From positions 5,332,001 to 5,396,000 of the forward strand of contig NZ_CP114901.1 of NCBI RefSeq assembly GCF_027497175.1: a DNA stretch of 64,000 bases, written 5' to 3'. Below the pieces are notes generated by a model, which did no database searches, was not told the origin of the DNA, and worked only from the letters and a program-made list of their open reading frames with translations. Origin of the DNA: Verrucosispora sp. WMMD573 (GTDB taxonomy: Bacteria > Actinomycetota > Actinomycetes > Mycobacteriales > Micromonosporaceae). Positions 16,831-24,962 of this stretch are shown here, one piece after another (position 1 is the stretch's first letter; each line of letters starts with the position of its first letter). A program made the position numbers and the translations under genes.

Positions 16831-16976
16831 CCACTACCCCCGTGCCGCCCCCACACACCCGCCCACCGCCTGTTGCCCGACACCGTTCGAAGGATCGTGA
16901 ACCAGCAGGCATGAGTCGGCGGCGACGGGGGAAGCGGCCAGCACAGCCTGCCCCACCGGGGTACGAAGGGAGTGCC

Positions 16977-17372
16977 ATGACCGCGTCCAGCGAGCCGGCC
17001 CGCAGAACCGACACCTCGACCCGCGCCGGCCGGGCCCGGGCTGGTACGGCGGCCAAGACCAGCGCGGCCGCCGCGCTCGCGCTCGTGTTCGGCGTAGCCG
17101 GGCTGTTCAGCGTGCTCACCGCCATCCTCGCCTGGATCGGTGTGGTGCTCGCCATCGTCGGCATCGTCCTGGGCGTCGTGGGGCTCAAGATGGCCGCCCG
17201 ACCCGGGGTGACCGGCCGAGGTGTGTCGATCGCCGGGCTGGTACTCAGCGTGATCGCCCTGCTGCTCGGGCTGGCGCTCGGCGCGGGCATCACGACGTTC
17301 CTCAACAACGAGGGCGCGGTGGACCGGCTCCAGCAGCAGGTCGACGACCTCCGTGATCGACTTGACCGCTAG
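16977..17372 (+). CDS. Small membrane protein of DUF4190-like type
   Basis: This 131-residue protein has a short basic cytoplasmic N-terminus, two hydrophobic hairpin segments (about residues 35-65 and 75-100) and a C-terminal tail predicted to be a short coiled coil (DRLQQQVDDLRDRLD). The GIVLGVVGLKMAAR turn between the helices resembles DUF4190-type proteins of actinomycetes. The function is unknown. GAAGGGAG upstream supports ATG 16977; an upstream ATG at 16910 is less well placed. It is divergent from the antiporter. Confidence 0.7.
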   Translation: MTASSEPARRTDTSTRAGRARAGTAAKTSAAAALALVFGVAGLFSVLTAILAWIGVVLAIVGIVLGVVGLKMAARPGVTGRGVSIAGLVLSVIALLLGLALGAGITTFLNNEGAVDRLQQQVDDLRDRLDR

Positions 17373-17406
17373 CGTCCGGACCGGACGATAGACGTCATCG
17401 AGCCGA

Positions 17407-17700
17407 TCAGCCCCGCGCCGGGACCATCCGCGGGCGCGGCGGCCGGGTCAACGCGAAGTACGACGCGACGGCCAGCCCCCCACAGCGTGTAGCCGCCCAT
17501 CTCCAGCAGCAGAGGCAGGGCCGCGCCGCCGAACTCACCACGGATCCAGGCGGTCATCCCGGGGATGCCGAAGTACGTGGTCAGGCTCGCCCCGATGAAC
17601 ACGCCGGTGCCGGGCACCAGCCACGAGGCACCGGCCGACCGCGTAGCGGCCTCACCCAGACCGGCCAGAGCCGGCCCAGCGGTGTGCCAGGGCTAGCGGC
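17407..17700 (-). pseudogene. Frameshifted remnant of a membrane protein
   Basis: The minus strand encodes a hydrophobic, membrane-like stretch (WLVPGTGVFIGASLTTYFGI, then ALPLLLEMGGYTLWG). It is broken at a run of six C on the plus strand (17476-17481). One frame continues as AGRRVVLR; the other gives the more natural LAVASYFALTRPPRPRM and a stop at 17407. A second frame change lies near 17640, where LAGTLLPLALAHRWAG belongs to another frame. I cannot name the family. A sequencing error in the C6 run could explain one of the two breaks. No intact gene is supported between 17373 and 17813. Confidence 0.4.
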
Positions 17701-17813
17701 AGCAGCGTGCCGGCCAGGCTCAAGCGATCCCACGGCCATTCGCGCCGCGCGCCGTCGCGGCCTGACCATCGCCGGCATCTGCGCCGGAACCATGCTCCTG
17801 TCGGCGTCCGGAC

Positions 17814-18854
17814 TCACCGCCAGCCCCCTGAATCCCCCATCACCGGCCGGTGGACGATCTTCGGACCCAGGGCGGCCTCGTCACCGACACCCGGGTGGTC
17901 GACGACGGCGACCTCGTCACCGCCCGCCTTCGGGATGAGTTTCTTCGTCGCCGGTCGCCCACCTGGCGACGACTCCTCGGCGTCAGGCTGCTGTCGACCG
18001 TTCCGCGGCCGCACACCGAACCCGCTGTCGCGCGCGGACGGAGCGGCAACCCCTGACGTGGTGGCGAAGGCTACCGGTGCGTCGAACGCGGCACGGCGAG
18101 CGGCCCGGCGGAGCGCGGCCAGGACGGCGGGGCCGACCAGGACGATCGCCACGGTGGTGGTGATGGCGCGGCCGGTGTCCCAGCCGAAGGTGGAGGTGAC
18201 GGCGGTGAACACCGCGAAGCGGTGCAGATTCTCCAGCACCGGCGCACCGGCCACGTAGGACAGTTGGGTATCCGCGCCGGTGCTGAATGGCCAGAACCAC
18301 AGGTTCATCAACAGCCCGTAGCCGTAGGCCGCGACCGCGCCGTAGCCGGCCAGCACGGCAATCTCGGCCCGCCCCCGCAGCCGGGCCGGCAACAGACCGG
18401 CGCCGAGACCGATCCAGGCGGCGGCCAGCATCTGGAACGGCAGCCATGGACCGACACCGGCGGTGAGCAGGGCGGACGCGAACAGCGAAATGGCACCGAG
18501 CAGGAACCCGAAACCGGGCCCGAACACCCGACCGGCGAGGATGAGCAGGAAGAACACCGTCTCGATGCCAGCGGTACCGGCGCCCAGCGGCCGTAGGGCG
18601 GCGTTGACGGCGGCGAGCACGCCGAGCATCGCCAGGGCCTTGCTGTCCACGCCACCGGAGCTGAGCTCGGCCAGCACGAGGGCCAGCAGGACCGGGAGTA
18701 CGACGATGAAGACCAGTGGCGCCTCGGTGGTGCGGGCCATGCTCTCGGGCTGGGCGGGCACGAAGAACGGCCAGCTGAAGGTGGCCAGTGCGGCGACGGA
18801 GGCCAGGGCGAGGACGACGGCGGTACGCGGGGCGACCCGCAGGGCGGTTGTCAT
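17814..18854 (-). CDS. ECF transporter substrate-binding (S) component, probably for cobalamin
   Basis: This 346-residue membrane protein has about six to eight helices in residues 10-265, including MLGVLAAVNAALRPLGAGTAG and VFGPGFGFLLGAISLFASAL. The long cytoplasmic tail of about 80 polar residues may be out-of-family sequence. ECF S components bind the vitamin in the membrane. It is the last gene of a cobalamin-riboswitch operon, overlapping the ATPase gene by four bases. Its specificity for B12 is inferred from the riboswitch and the DUF4430 partners, not from a recognised binding residue. Confidence 0.8.
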   Translation of the reverse strand: MTTALRVAPRTAVVLALASVAALATFSWPFFVPAQPESMARTTEAPLVFIVVLPVLLALVLAELSSGGVDSKALAMLGVLAAVNAALRPLGAGTAGIETVFFLLILAGRVFGPGFGFLLGAISLFASALLTAGVGPWLPFQMLAAAWIGLGAGLLPARLRGRAEIAVLAGYGAVAAYGYGLLMNLWFWPFSTGADTQLSYVAGAPVLENLHRFAVFTAVTSTFGWDTGRAITTTVAIVLVGPAVLAALRRAARRAAFDAPVAFATTSGVAAPSARDSGFGVRPRNGRQQPDAEESSPGGRPATKKLIPKAGGDEVAVVDHPGVGDEAALGPKIVHRPVMGDSGGWR

Positions 18855-20482
18855 CCTCTCGTCCCTCGGACGGCCAGCGCGGCGGTGACCTGGTCCACGG
18901 TCAGCCAGGGCTGGGGTGCCAGCACCTTGGCGACCTGCGGAGCGAACGCGGGTGAGGCGAGCATGACCTCGGCGGTGGTGCCGTCGGCCACGATCTCCCC
19001 CTGTGCCATCACCATGACCCGGTCGGCGAGGGTGGCGACAAGTTCGACGTCGTGGGTGGCGACCACGACCGCCCGCCCGTCGGCGGCCAACCGTCGGACA
19101 ATGGCGGTGAACTGCCGTTTGGCGAGATAGTCGAGGCCCCGCGTGGGCTCGTCGAGCAGCACGACCGGTGGTGCGGCGGTGAGCTGGACGGCGAGGGCGA
19201 GGGCCAGCCGCTGCCCTTCCGACAGGTCACGTGGATGCTGGTCGCCGGGCAGGGCAGGGGTGAGCTGATCCAGCAGTGCCCGGCAGGTGCCGGCAGGTGC
19301 GTCGGATTCGCGGTCGGCCTGGACGCACTCGGCGTCCACCGTCTCCAGGTAGAGCAGGTCTCCCGGAGTCTGCGGGACCAGCCCGACCTGTCGCCGGGCC
19401 CGGCCGGCGGAAAGTGACCTCGGGTCGACGGCACCGTCGGGGCCGGAGGCGACGACCGTCCCGCCCTGTCGAGGGCCGCTGCCCTGCAACGCCCAGAGCA
19501 GGCTGGATTTGCCCGAGCCGTTGCGGCCCATCAGCGCGACCACCTCGCCGGGATGCAGATCGAGGTCGACGCCCGCCACCGCGACGGTGCCCGGGTAGCG
19601 CACCACGATCTTGCGGGCGGCCAGCGCTGGGGTGCCACCACGTGCCGGTGCCGCTGGTGGTGGGGCGGCGTCGACGAGCCGCTGCCGGAGATCCGACGCG
19701 CGGCGGCGGGCATCACGGACGGACAGCGGCAGCGGTGTCCAGCCGGCAACACGCCCCAGGTCGACAAGGGGCGGGGCGAGGTCGATGTCGGCCAGGACGG
19801 CGGCCGGTTCGCCGTCGACCACGGTGCCGTCGCCGGGCAGGTAGAGCAGCCGGTCCGCGTACTGCACGACGCGTTCGAGGCGGTGTTCGGCCACCACGAC
19901 GGTGACGCCGAGGTCATGGACCAGGCGGGTGACGGCGGCGAGGACCTCTTCCGCCGCGGTGGGGTCCAGGGCGGAGGTCGGTTCGTCGAGGACGAGCACC
20001 TGCGGGTGGCTGGTGAGCACCGCGCCGATGGCGACGCGCTGCTGCTGCCCGCCGGAGAGGGCCCGCAGCGGACGGTCACGCAGCTCGGCGATGCCGAGCA
20101 GGTCGAGGGTCTCCTCGACACGCTTGCGCATCACCGCGGCGGGCAACGCGAGCTGTTCCATGCCGTAGGCCAACTCCTCCTCGACCGTGTCCGTGACGAA
20201 GCCGGCGAGGGGATCCTGACCAACGGCTCCGACGACGTCGGCGAGATCGCGGGGAGGGTGGTCACGGGTGTCACGGCCCTGCACGGTGACGGTGCCGTAC
20301 AGGGTGCCGCCGGTGAAGTGCGGCACCAGCCCGTTGACGGCCCGTAACAGGGTCGACTTGCCGGCGCCGGTGCGACCGACCACCAGGCACAGCTCTCCCT
20401 CGGGAATGTGCAGGTCCACCTCACGCAGCATCGGTTCTCGGGCCTCTGCGTAATGGACGGTGACCCGGTCGAAGTCGATCAT
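18851..20482 (-). CDS. ECF transporter energy-coupling ATPase, two fused ABC domains
   Basis: This 543-residue protein carries two complete ATP-binding cassettes in tandem. The first has Walker A GRTGAGKSTLL (about residue 37), signature LSGGQQQRVAIG and Walker B VLVLDEPTSALD. The second has GRNGSGKSSLL, the variant signature DLSEGQRLALALA and VVLLDEPTRGLD. It powers the T component (20479-21723) and S component (17814-18854), whose genes overlap it on each side by four bases. The duplex layout, in place of separate A1 and A2 genes, is common in actinomycetes. Confidence 0.93.
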   Translation of the reverse strand: MIDFDRVTVHYAEAREPMLREVDLHIPEGELCLVVGRTGAGKSTLLRAVNGLVPHFTGGTLYGTVTVQGRDTRDHPPRDLADVVGAVGQDPLAGFVTDTVEEELAYGMEQLALPAAVMRKRVEETLDLLGIAELRDRPLRALSGGQQQRVAIGAVLTSHPQVLVLDEPTSALDPTAAEEVLAAVTRLVHDLGVTVVVAEHRLERVVQYADRLLYLPGDGTVVDGEPAAVLADIDLAPPLVDLGRVAGWTPLPLSVRDARRRASDLRQRLVDAAPPPAAPARGGTPALAARKIVVRYPGTVAVAGVDLDLHPGEVVALMGRNGSGKSSLLWALQGSGPRQGGTVVASGPDGAVDPRSLSAGRARRQVGLVPQTPGDLLYLETVDAECVQADRESDAPAGTCRALLDQLTPALPGDQHPRDLSEGQRLALALAVQLTAAPPVVLLDEPTRGLDYLAKRQFTAIVRRLAADGRAVVVATHDVELVATLADRVMVMAQGEIVADGTTAEVMLASPAFAPQVAKVLAPQPWLTVDQVTAALAVRGTRG

Positions 20483-21723
20483 CGGTGCGCCTCCGGCTGC
20501 GGGTCGCGACTCGGCGCGGTGCGGGTCAGGTCGTCCGGAGGGCTCGCCACCGGTCGTGGGGTGCGGTCGGCCGCCAGCACCGGGGGTGGTGCCAGCCAGC
20601 CCGGGGCCACGGCGAACACGACGGCCAGGAGCATCAACGGGGTCAGTTCGGGCCAGGTGAGTGGGCTGACCGGCGGATAGAGCCGGGCCGGGTCCACGGA
20701 CCCGGCCGCCATCATCACGGCGGCGGTGGCCACGCCGCAGCCGGCGACGACGAGCTCGGTGATCCGCCAGCGGTCCGGCCGGTAGCGGCTACGGAGGACC
20801 TGGCGGCCGGCCAACAACATCCCGACGACGGCCGTCGCCAGGCCGGCGAGCAGCATCGGCAGGCCAAGGTAGCCGGGCACGGTGGCATCTAGCAGGCCGT
20901 AGGTGCCGACGCAGACACCCACCAGTCCGGCGAGCACCAGTCCTCCGGTGAGGGCACGCTGGCCGGCCGGAACCGCGGCGGTGCGGCCGTAGCCGCGTGA
21001 GTCCATCGCCGCGGCCAGGGCCAGGGATCGGTCCAGGGCGTCGGCCAGCACCGGCAGGGCGATCCCCCGCAGGGCACGCAGGCCCTTTGCGGTGGCGCCA
21101 CGTAGCCGGCGGGCCCGACGTACCCGCAGTACGCTCTCAATCAGTTGCGGGGCGACCGACAGCGCGACCACCACGGCGGTGCTGACCGCGTACAGGGCAC
21201 CGGGGACCGCTTTGAGCAGGCGCTTCGGGTTGGCCAGGGCGTTGGCGGCGCCGAGGCAGATGAGCATCGTCGCCAGGCGCAGTCCGTCGTAGAAGCCGCC
21301 GAGGAGTTGTTCGGCGGCGACCGGCCCGAACAGTCGGATGCCGGCCGCCCAGGCGGGCAGCGGGATCTCTGGCAGGTGCAGCAGGACATGGTCGCCCTGC
21401 CCGCCCCCGAAGACGAGGCGGAACACCACCCGCATGGCCACGATCACTGCACCGAGCACCAGGTACAGCCGGAACGCGAACGCCCAGGGAGCATCAGTGC
21501 GGCGACGGACGACCACCAGCGCGGCGGCAGCGACGAGCAGCGCCAGGGGCAGCGGATTTGTGGTGTGGTTGGCCGCGGTCGCCAGACCGAGCGCCCACAA
21601 CCACCACGCCCCCGGATGCAACGCCCGAGGTAGCCGCCCGGTACCCGGCGTGACGGACCGAGCGGCCTGCGCTGCCTCCGTTGCCAGCAGGGAGCCCTCG
21701 CCGGCGGTGGCCTGATCAGCCAT
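20479..21723 (-). CDS. ECF transporter transmembrane (T) component
   Basis: This 414-residue membrane protein couples the ATPase to the S component. The central hydrophobic region holds the T-component signature AAMDSRGYGRT, which contacts the ATPases, and a preceding LRRARRLRG-like coupling helix (VRRARRLRGATAKGL). The N-terminus before the first helix (about 35 residues) is hydrophilic. ATG 21723 is chosen because it overlaps the stop of the DUF4430 gene by a few bases. A much longer upstream reading would run through that gene with proline/arginine-rich noise. Confidence 0.87.
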   Translation of the reverse strand: MADQATAGEGSLLATEAAQAARSVTPGTGRLPRALHPGAWWLWALGLATAANHTTNPLPLALLVAAAALVVVRRRTDAPWAFAFRLYLVLGAVIVAMRVVFRLVFGGGQGDHVLLHLPEIPLPAWAAGIRLFGPVAAEQLLGGFYDGLRLATMLICLGAANALANPKRLLKAVPGALYAVSTAVVVALSVAPQLIESVLRVRRARRLRGATAKGLRALRGIALPVLADALDRSLALAAAMDSRGYGRTAAVPAGQRALTGGLVLAGLVGVCVGTYGLLDATVPGYLGLPMLLAGLATAVVGMLLAGRQVLRSRYRPDRWRITELVVAGCGVATAAVMMAAGSVDPARLYPPVSPLTWPELTPLMLLAVVFAVAPGWLAPPPVLAADRTPRPVASPPDDLTRTAPSRDPQPEAHR

Positions 21724-22651
21724 CCGGCTCGACGCCCCGCCGACGACGGGCCGCGACGAGACCACCACCGGCGAGCGCGACCAGCAGAAGCAACCCGGCG
21801 AGGGTTCCCAGTGGAAGTCCGTCGGTGTCGCGGCTGGCGGTGACCTCGGTCGGTGGGAACGAGTTGCTCGACCCGCTGGACGGTGGGGCGGGAGCGGCCC
21901 CGAGCGAGGGCAGGCCAGTGCCGGTGGGCGGCGTCGCTGTCGGGGCCGGCGAGCTGGCAGCCGAGGTCGGGCCAGCTGCGAGGGCTGACGGCGTGCCAAC
22001 CATGCCGGTTGGTGTGGTTCCGGGCGGGGCGTCAGGTCCACCGGCGACCGGTGGTGCGGCGGTCGGTGGCGACGAGGAACGGGGTGGCGGCGCCGGTGCC
22101 GTGGTGCGCGGTGCCGTGGTGCGCGGCGGTGCCGGTGGCGTGGTCTGCGGCGGGGGTGCCGGTCGGCTGGGTGCTACCCCCGGTCGGGGTGCGTTGTCGG
22201 CGTTGCGGTTGAGGGAGAACGACCAGCCTTCGAAGCTGCCCGTCGGTGGCTTGCGGTTGAGCACACCCTTGTCGCTGTACGTCCAACTGCCCCCGTTGGG
22301 TGCGTGCCAGTACGACCAGTAGGCGCTGGCCGGCGGCGTGTCGACGCACTTCTCCGAGCTGGTCGAGGGTTTGCCCTCGATCCGGCAGATGAACCCCTCG
22401 CCCCAGCGCAGCGTGCCGGTGATCTGGAAACCGGCGTTCTTCAACGCGGCCAGTCCGGTGGCCTGGTCGCCGCGCGCGCACCGGACGACCGTCCCGCCGC
22501 CGAGTTCCTTGAAGTCCACCACGACGGTGACTCCGCCGGCGTCCGGGCAGTAACCGGCGCTGCCCGCGGCCGCGGCCGGCCCCGGCCCGATCAGGACGCC
22601 CGCGGCGGCCAGTGCGAGGGCGGGCGCGGCCCGGGTCGCCCGGGTCCTCAT
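21716..22651 (-). CDS. Membrane-anchored DUF4430 (transcobalamin C-terminal-like) protein
   Basis: This 311-residue exported protein has a signal peptide (residues 1-30), one DUF4430 domain (about 30-150), a long Pro/Thr/Ala linker, and a C-terminal helix GTLAGLLLLVALAGGGLVAA followed by RRRR for membrane anchoring. The domain includes VTVVVDFKELGGG, two cysteine pairs and the family ending SAYWSYWHAP with GSFEGWSFS. DUF4430 is, as I recall from Pfam, the fold of the B12-binding beta domain of animal transcobalamin and intrinsic factor. Its gene overlaps both neighbours in the cobalamin-riboswitch operon, so B12 capture at the cell surface is the likely job. Confidence 0.82.
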   Translation of the reverse strand: MRTRATRAAPALALAAAGVLIGPGPAAAAGSAGYCPDAGGVTVVVDFKELGGGTVVRCARGDQATGLAALKNAGFQITGTLRWGEGFICRIEGKPSTSSEKCVDTPPASAYWSYWHAPNGGSWTYSDKGVLNRKPPTGSFEGWSFSLNRNADNAPRPGVAPSRPAPPPQTTPPAPPRTTAPRTTAPAPPPRSSSPPTAAPPVAGGPDAPPGTTPTGMVGTPSALAAGPTSAASSPAPTATPPTGTGLPSLGAAPAPPSSGSSNSFPPTEVTASRDTDGLPLGTLAGLLLLVALAGGGLVAARRRRGVEPDG

Positions 22652-24096
22652 GTGGTGCGCCGGCGGCCGACTACCAGCAGAGCCGCTCCCCCACCCAGCA
22701 GCAGCAGCGCGGTGAGCACGTACCCACCGATCGCCACGCCGGTGGTCGGCAGGCGACCCGATCCGCCCGCGGCGGGACTGGTGACCGAGGGAGCGGGAGT
22801 CGTCGCCGTGGCAGTGGGCGTGGGCGCTGTGCCGCTCGGCGAGGCACTCGGCGACGGACTGTCGGTGGGTGAGGCAGTGGGCGTCGGCGAGGCAGTGAGC
22901 GTGGGCGTCGGCGTGGGCGAGCCGGTCGGTGAGCCGGTGGCCGACGGTGTGGGCTCGCCGGAGGGCGGCACATCAAGACCGATCCGGCCCAGTGATATCT
23001 GGGCCAGCCCGAGCAGCGCCTGGGCGGTGGCGCGGCGCCACTGGTCCCGGAAACTCTCGATGATCCCGTCGCGGACCGCCTCGGTCACCGCGTCGGTGTT
23101 GTAGGCGATGGCGCCGGCATCGGCCGCCGCGGCGCCACCGGTGGCGGTGGTGAGCTGTAGTGCCGCCAGGGCCTCGGCGGCACGTGCCGCCTCGGCTTCG
23201 CGTCCGGCCGCAGCCAGGGCCTGCCCGGCCAGGCCGGTGCTGTTGGAGTTCGCGCCGCTGGTCGGCCCCGACCCGCCGAACGATCCGTCGGCGCGTTGCT
23301 GCGCCACCAGCCAGTCCGCGCCGCGCCGCGCGGCCTCGTCCGCACCGGCGGCTTCGGTCGCGAGCAACGCTTGGACGGCCATGGCCGTCGAGTCGACGTC
23401 AAGCGTGGCGTTGCCCTGATCGTCGCAGGACGGCGACGGTACGCCGTCGGCGTCGGGGTAGAGCCGGAAGCCGCCGGCCGTGCACTGCTGCCGAATGAGG
23501 AAGTCGACGGTCTCCTGCGGCGTGCCGCCGCTGCGCGCCAGACCCAGGACCGCGAAGGACTGGTCGAAGGTGTTGCTCGGATCCGGGCCGGTCTCCTCGG
23601 TGGTCCGGCTGGTGATCCGACCGTGCTGGTGACCGGTGTCCGCCCCGGAGAGCAGCGCCACGGTCTCGGCGCGCAGGTCCCAACCGCCGAAGTCGGTGGG
23701 GTCGGCGCCGACGGCCGCGGCGACGTAGAGCAGTTTCGCTGTCGCACCCCCGTCGGTGAAACCCTCGATGCCCCAGTCGTCGTAGCTGTTGTAGGACCGC
23801 ACGTGCGTGGCGATCTGCGCTGTCGCCGCCTGCCGGGTTGGGCCGGCCACCCCGGTGGCGGCGAGGGCGATCACGCCGTCGATGCTCAGCCCCCAGTCCT
23901 GCGGACTGAACGGGCCGGGCAGCACGCCGTCGGTGTACTCCCCGGCGAGCCAGGTCGCGGCGTCCCGCGCGGCGGCGGTGTGGGCCGGCGAGGGCGCGGC
24001 GGTCACGATGAGAGGGGTGGCCGCGACGATGGCGAGCGCGGTGGCGGTGGCGACGCCGAGACCGGCGCCGACGCGCCGGAGCGGGGACGTGGGCAT
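22648..24096 (-). CDS. LPTTG-anchored alpha/alpha-barrel (prenyltransferase/squalene-oxidase repeat) protein, probable B12-binding alpha domain
   Basis: This 482-residue exported protein has a signal peptide (about residues 1-35) and a helical repeat domain of the prenyltransferase/squalene-cyclase type (about 36-375; repeats such as TAMAVQALLATEAAGADEAA followed by RRGADWLVAQQRADGSFGG). A Ser/Thr/Pro spacer, an LPTTG sorting motif, a hydrophobic helix and an RRR tail follow. The same six-hairpin barrel forms the N-terminal domain of intrinsic factor. It is first in the riboswitch-controlled operon, just before the DUF4430 gene. Sortase attachment to the wall is expected. It is unlikely to be a cyclase, being exported and lacking a DXDD motif. 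Confidence 0.8.
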   Translation of the reverse strand: MPTSPLRRVGAGLGVATATALAIVAATPLIVTAAPSPAHTAAARDAATWLAGEYTDGVLPGPFSPQDWGLSIDGVIALAATGVAGPTRQAATAQIATHVRSYNSYDDWGIEGFTDGGATAKLLYVAAAVGADPTDFGGWDLRAETVALLSGADTGHQHGRITSRTTEETGPDPSNTFDQSFAVLGLARSGGTPQETVDFLIRQQCTAGGFRLYPDADGVPSPSCDDQGNATLDVDSTAMAVQALLATEAAGADEAARRGADWLVAQQRADGSFGGSGPTSGANSNSTGLAGQALAAAGREAEAARAAEALAALQLTTATGGAAAADAGAIAYNTDAVTEAVRDGIIESFRDQWRRATAQALLGLAQISLGRIGLDVPPSGEPTPSATGSPTGSPTPTPTLTASPTPTASPTDSPSPSASPSGTAPTPTATATTPAPSVTSPAAGGSGRLPTTGVAIGGYVLTALLLLGGGAALLVVGRRRTT

Positions 24097-24164
24097 GAGG
24101 GGTGCCTTTCGCAGAGCGGTCGGTGAAGCTCCGGAAGGCGGCGGTATCCGTTCGCGTGGCCGCG

Positions 24165-24320
24165 ATGAGATGCCGTACCTCGGTTACCCGGACTCCACCC
24201 TGTAGACCTCGACAGTGGAAGCCGCTCGTCCGGTGCGGGGCATTCCGGCTCGCGAGACAGCTCTCGCTCACGGTTGCGGGTCAGCGTCGGCTTCTAACCG
24301 ACTTCCCCCCACACAGGACG
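24165..24320 (-). promoter_or_regulatory. Cobalamin riboswitch upstream of the barrel/DUF4430/ECF operon
   Basis: On the minus strand GGGGGGAAGTCGG, a paired CGGTTAGAAGCCG hairpin and GCTGACCCGCAACCGTGAG match the conserved core of cobalamin aptamers. GAGCCGGAATGCCCCGC and GGAGTCCGGGTAACCGAGG follow, in the order seen in actinobacterial versions. The element ends about 70 bases before the ATG at 24096. B12 binding should shut down expression. Exact 5' and 3' limits are approximate. Confidence 0.82.
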
Positions 24321-24436
24321 TATTCAGTTGAGTACCCGACGCGCCGGGTGCCGCCACCGTACCGCCGGTCACCTTTCGGCGCCAGCGTGGCGGACGACAC
24401 CCGACGCGTCGACAGCTCAAGCAGCGTACCCGCAGG

Positions 24437-24925
24437 TCAGGGCGCGGTGATACTGGGTGCCGCGCCGGAGCCGAACGACCAGCCTTCCACCGTCCCCGGC
24501 GCCGGGTTGTAGCTGGTCGCTCCCAGCGTGCTGTAGGTCCAGGCGGCGCCGCTGCCGGAGGCGTGCCAGTACGACCAGTACGCGCTGGCCGGCGGGGTGT
24601 TGATGCAGGGTTCCGTCGCGGCGGTCGGCTTGCCGTTGATCCGGCAGACGAAGGCCAGCCCCCATCGCTGCGTACCGGTCACCGTGAAGCCGGCGCCCTG
24701 CAGGGCGGCCAGCCCGGTGGCCGGGTCACCGAGCGCGCACGCCACCTGGACGCCGCCGCCGAGCGAACCATAGTCGACCACCACGGTGACCCCGGTCGTC
24801 CCGGTGCAGGCGGCGGCCTGCGCGGCTCGTGGAGACGGCTCGACAGCGATCAACCCGACGGCGACGACAGCCGCCACCGCGATGCTCGCCAGCCACCGAC
24901 GGACGGGATCGTAGACCTGGGACAT
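24437..24925 (-). CDS. Secreted DUF4430 (transcobalamin C-terminal-like) protein
   Basis: This 162-residue exported protein has a twin-basic N-terminus and signal peptide (about residues 1-38, ending in a run of Ala) and then little more than one DUF4430 domain: VTVVVDYGSLGGGVQVACAL, two cysteine pairs, and SAYWSYWHASG with TVEGWSFGSG at the end. Unlike the copy at 21716-22651 it has no linker or membrane anchor, so it should be released. AAGGAG sets ATG 24925. It follows the secreted barrel protein by 37 bases, downstream of the second cobalamin riboswitch. Confidence 0.8.
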   Translation of the reverse strand: MSQVYDPVRRWLASIAVAAVVAVGLIAVEPSPRAAQAAACTGTTGVTVVVDYGSLGGGVQVACALGDPATGLAALQGAGFTVTGTQRWGLAFVCRINGKPTAATEPCINTPPASAYWSYWHASGSGAAWTYSTLGATSYNPAPGTVEGWSFGSGAAPSITAP

Positions 24926-24962
24926 GAGCACTCCTTCTGATGGGACGGAATCTGCCGGCCGG

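Noticed and set aside
21724..22041. Longer start for the ECF T component
   Set aside because: This Pro/Arg-rich sequence is the alternate frame of the DUF4430 linker; the ATG at 21723 fits the gene overlap pattern.
22671..22976. Degenerate GC-rich tandem-like repeats in the Ser/Thr/Pro spacer (and CRISPR in general)
   Set aside because: The periodicity comes from a repeated Pro/Thr/Ser coding pattern. There are no spaced identical direct repeats, and no CRISPR array or cas gene is present in the window.
22648..24096. Terpene/squalene cyclase activity for the barrel proteins
   Set aside because: They are exported, lack a DXDD-type catalytic motif and are controlled by a cobalamin riboswitch with DUF4430 partners, so B12 binding fits better.
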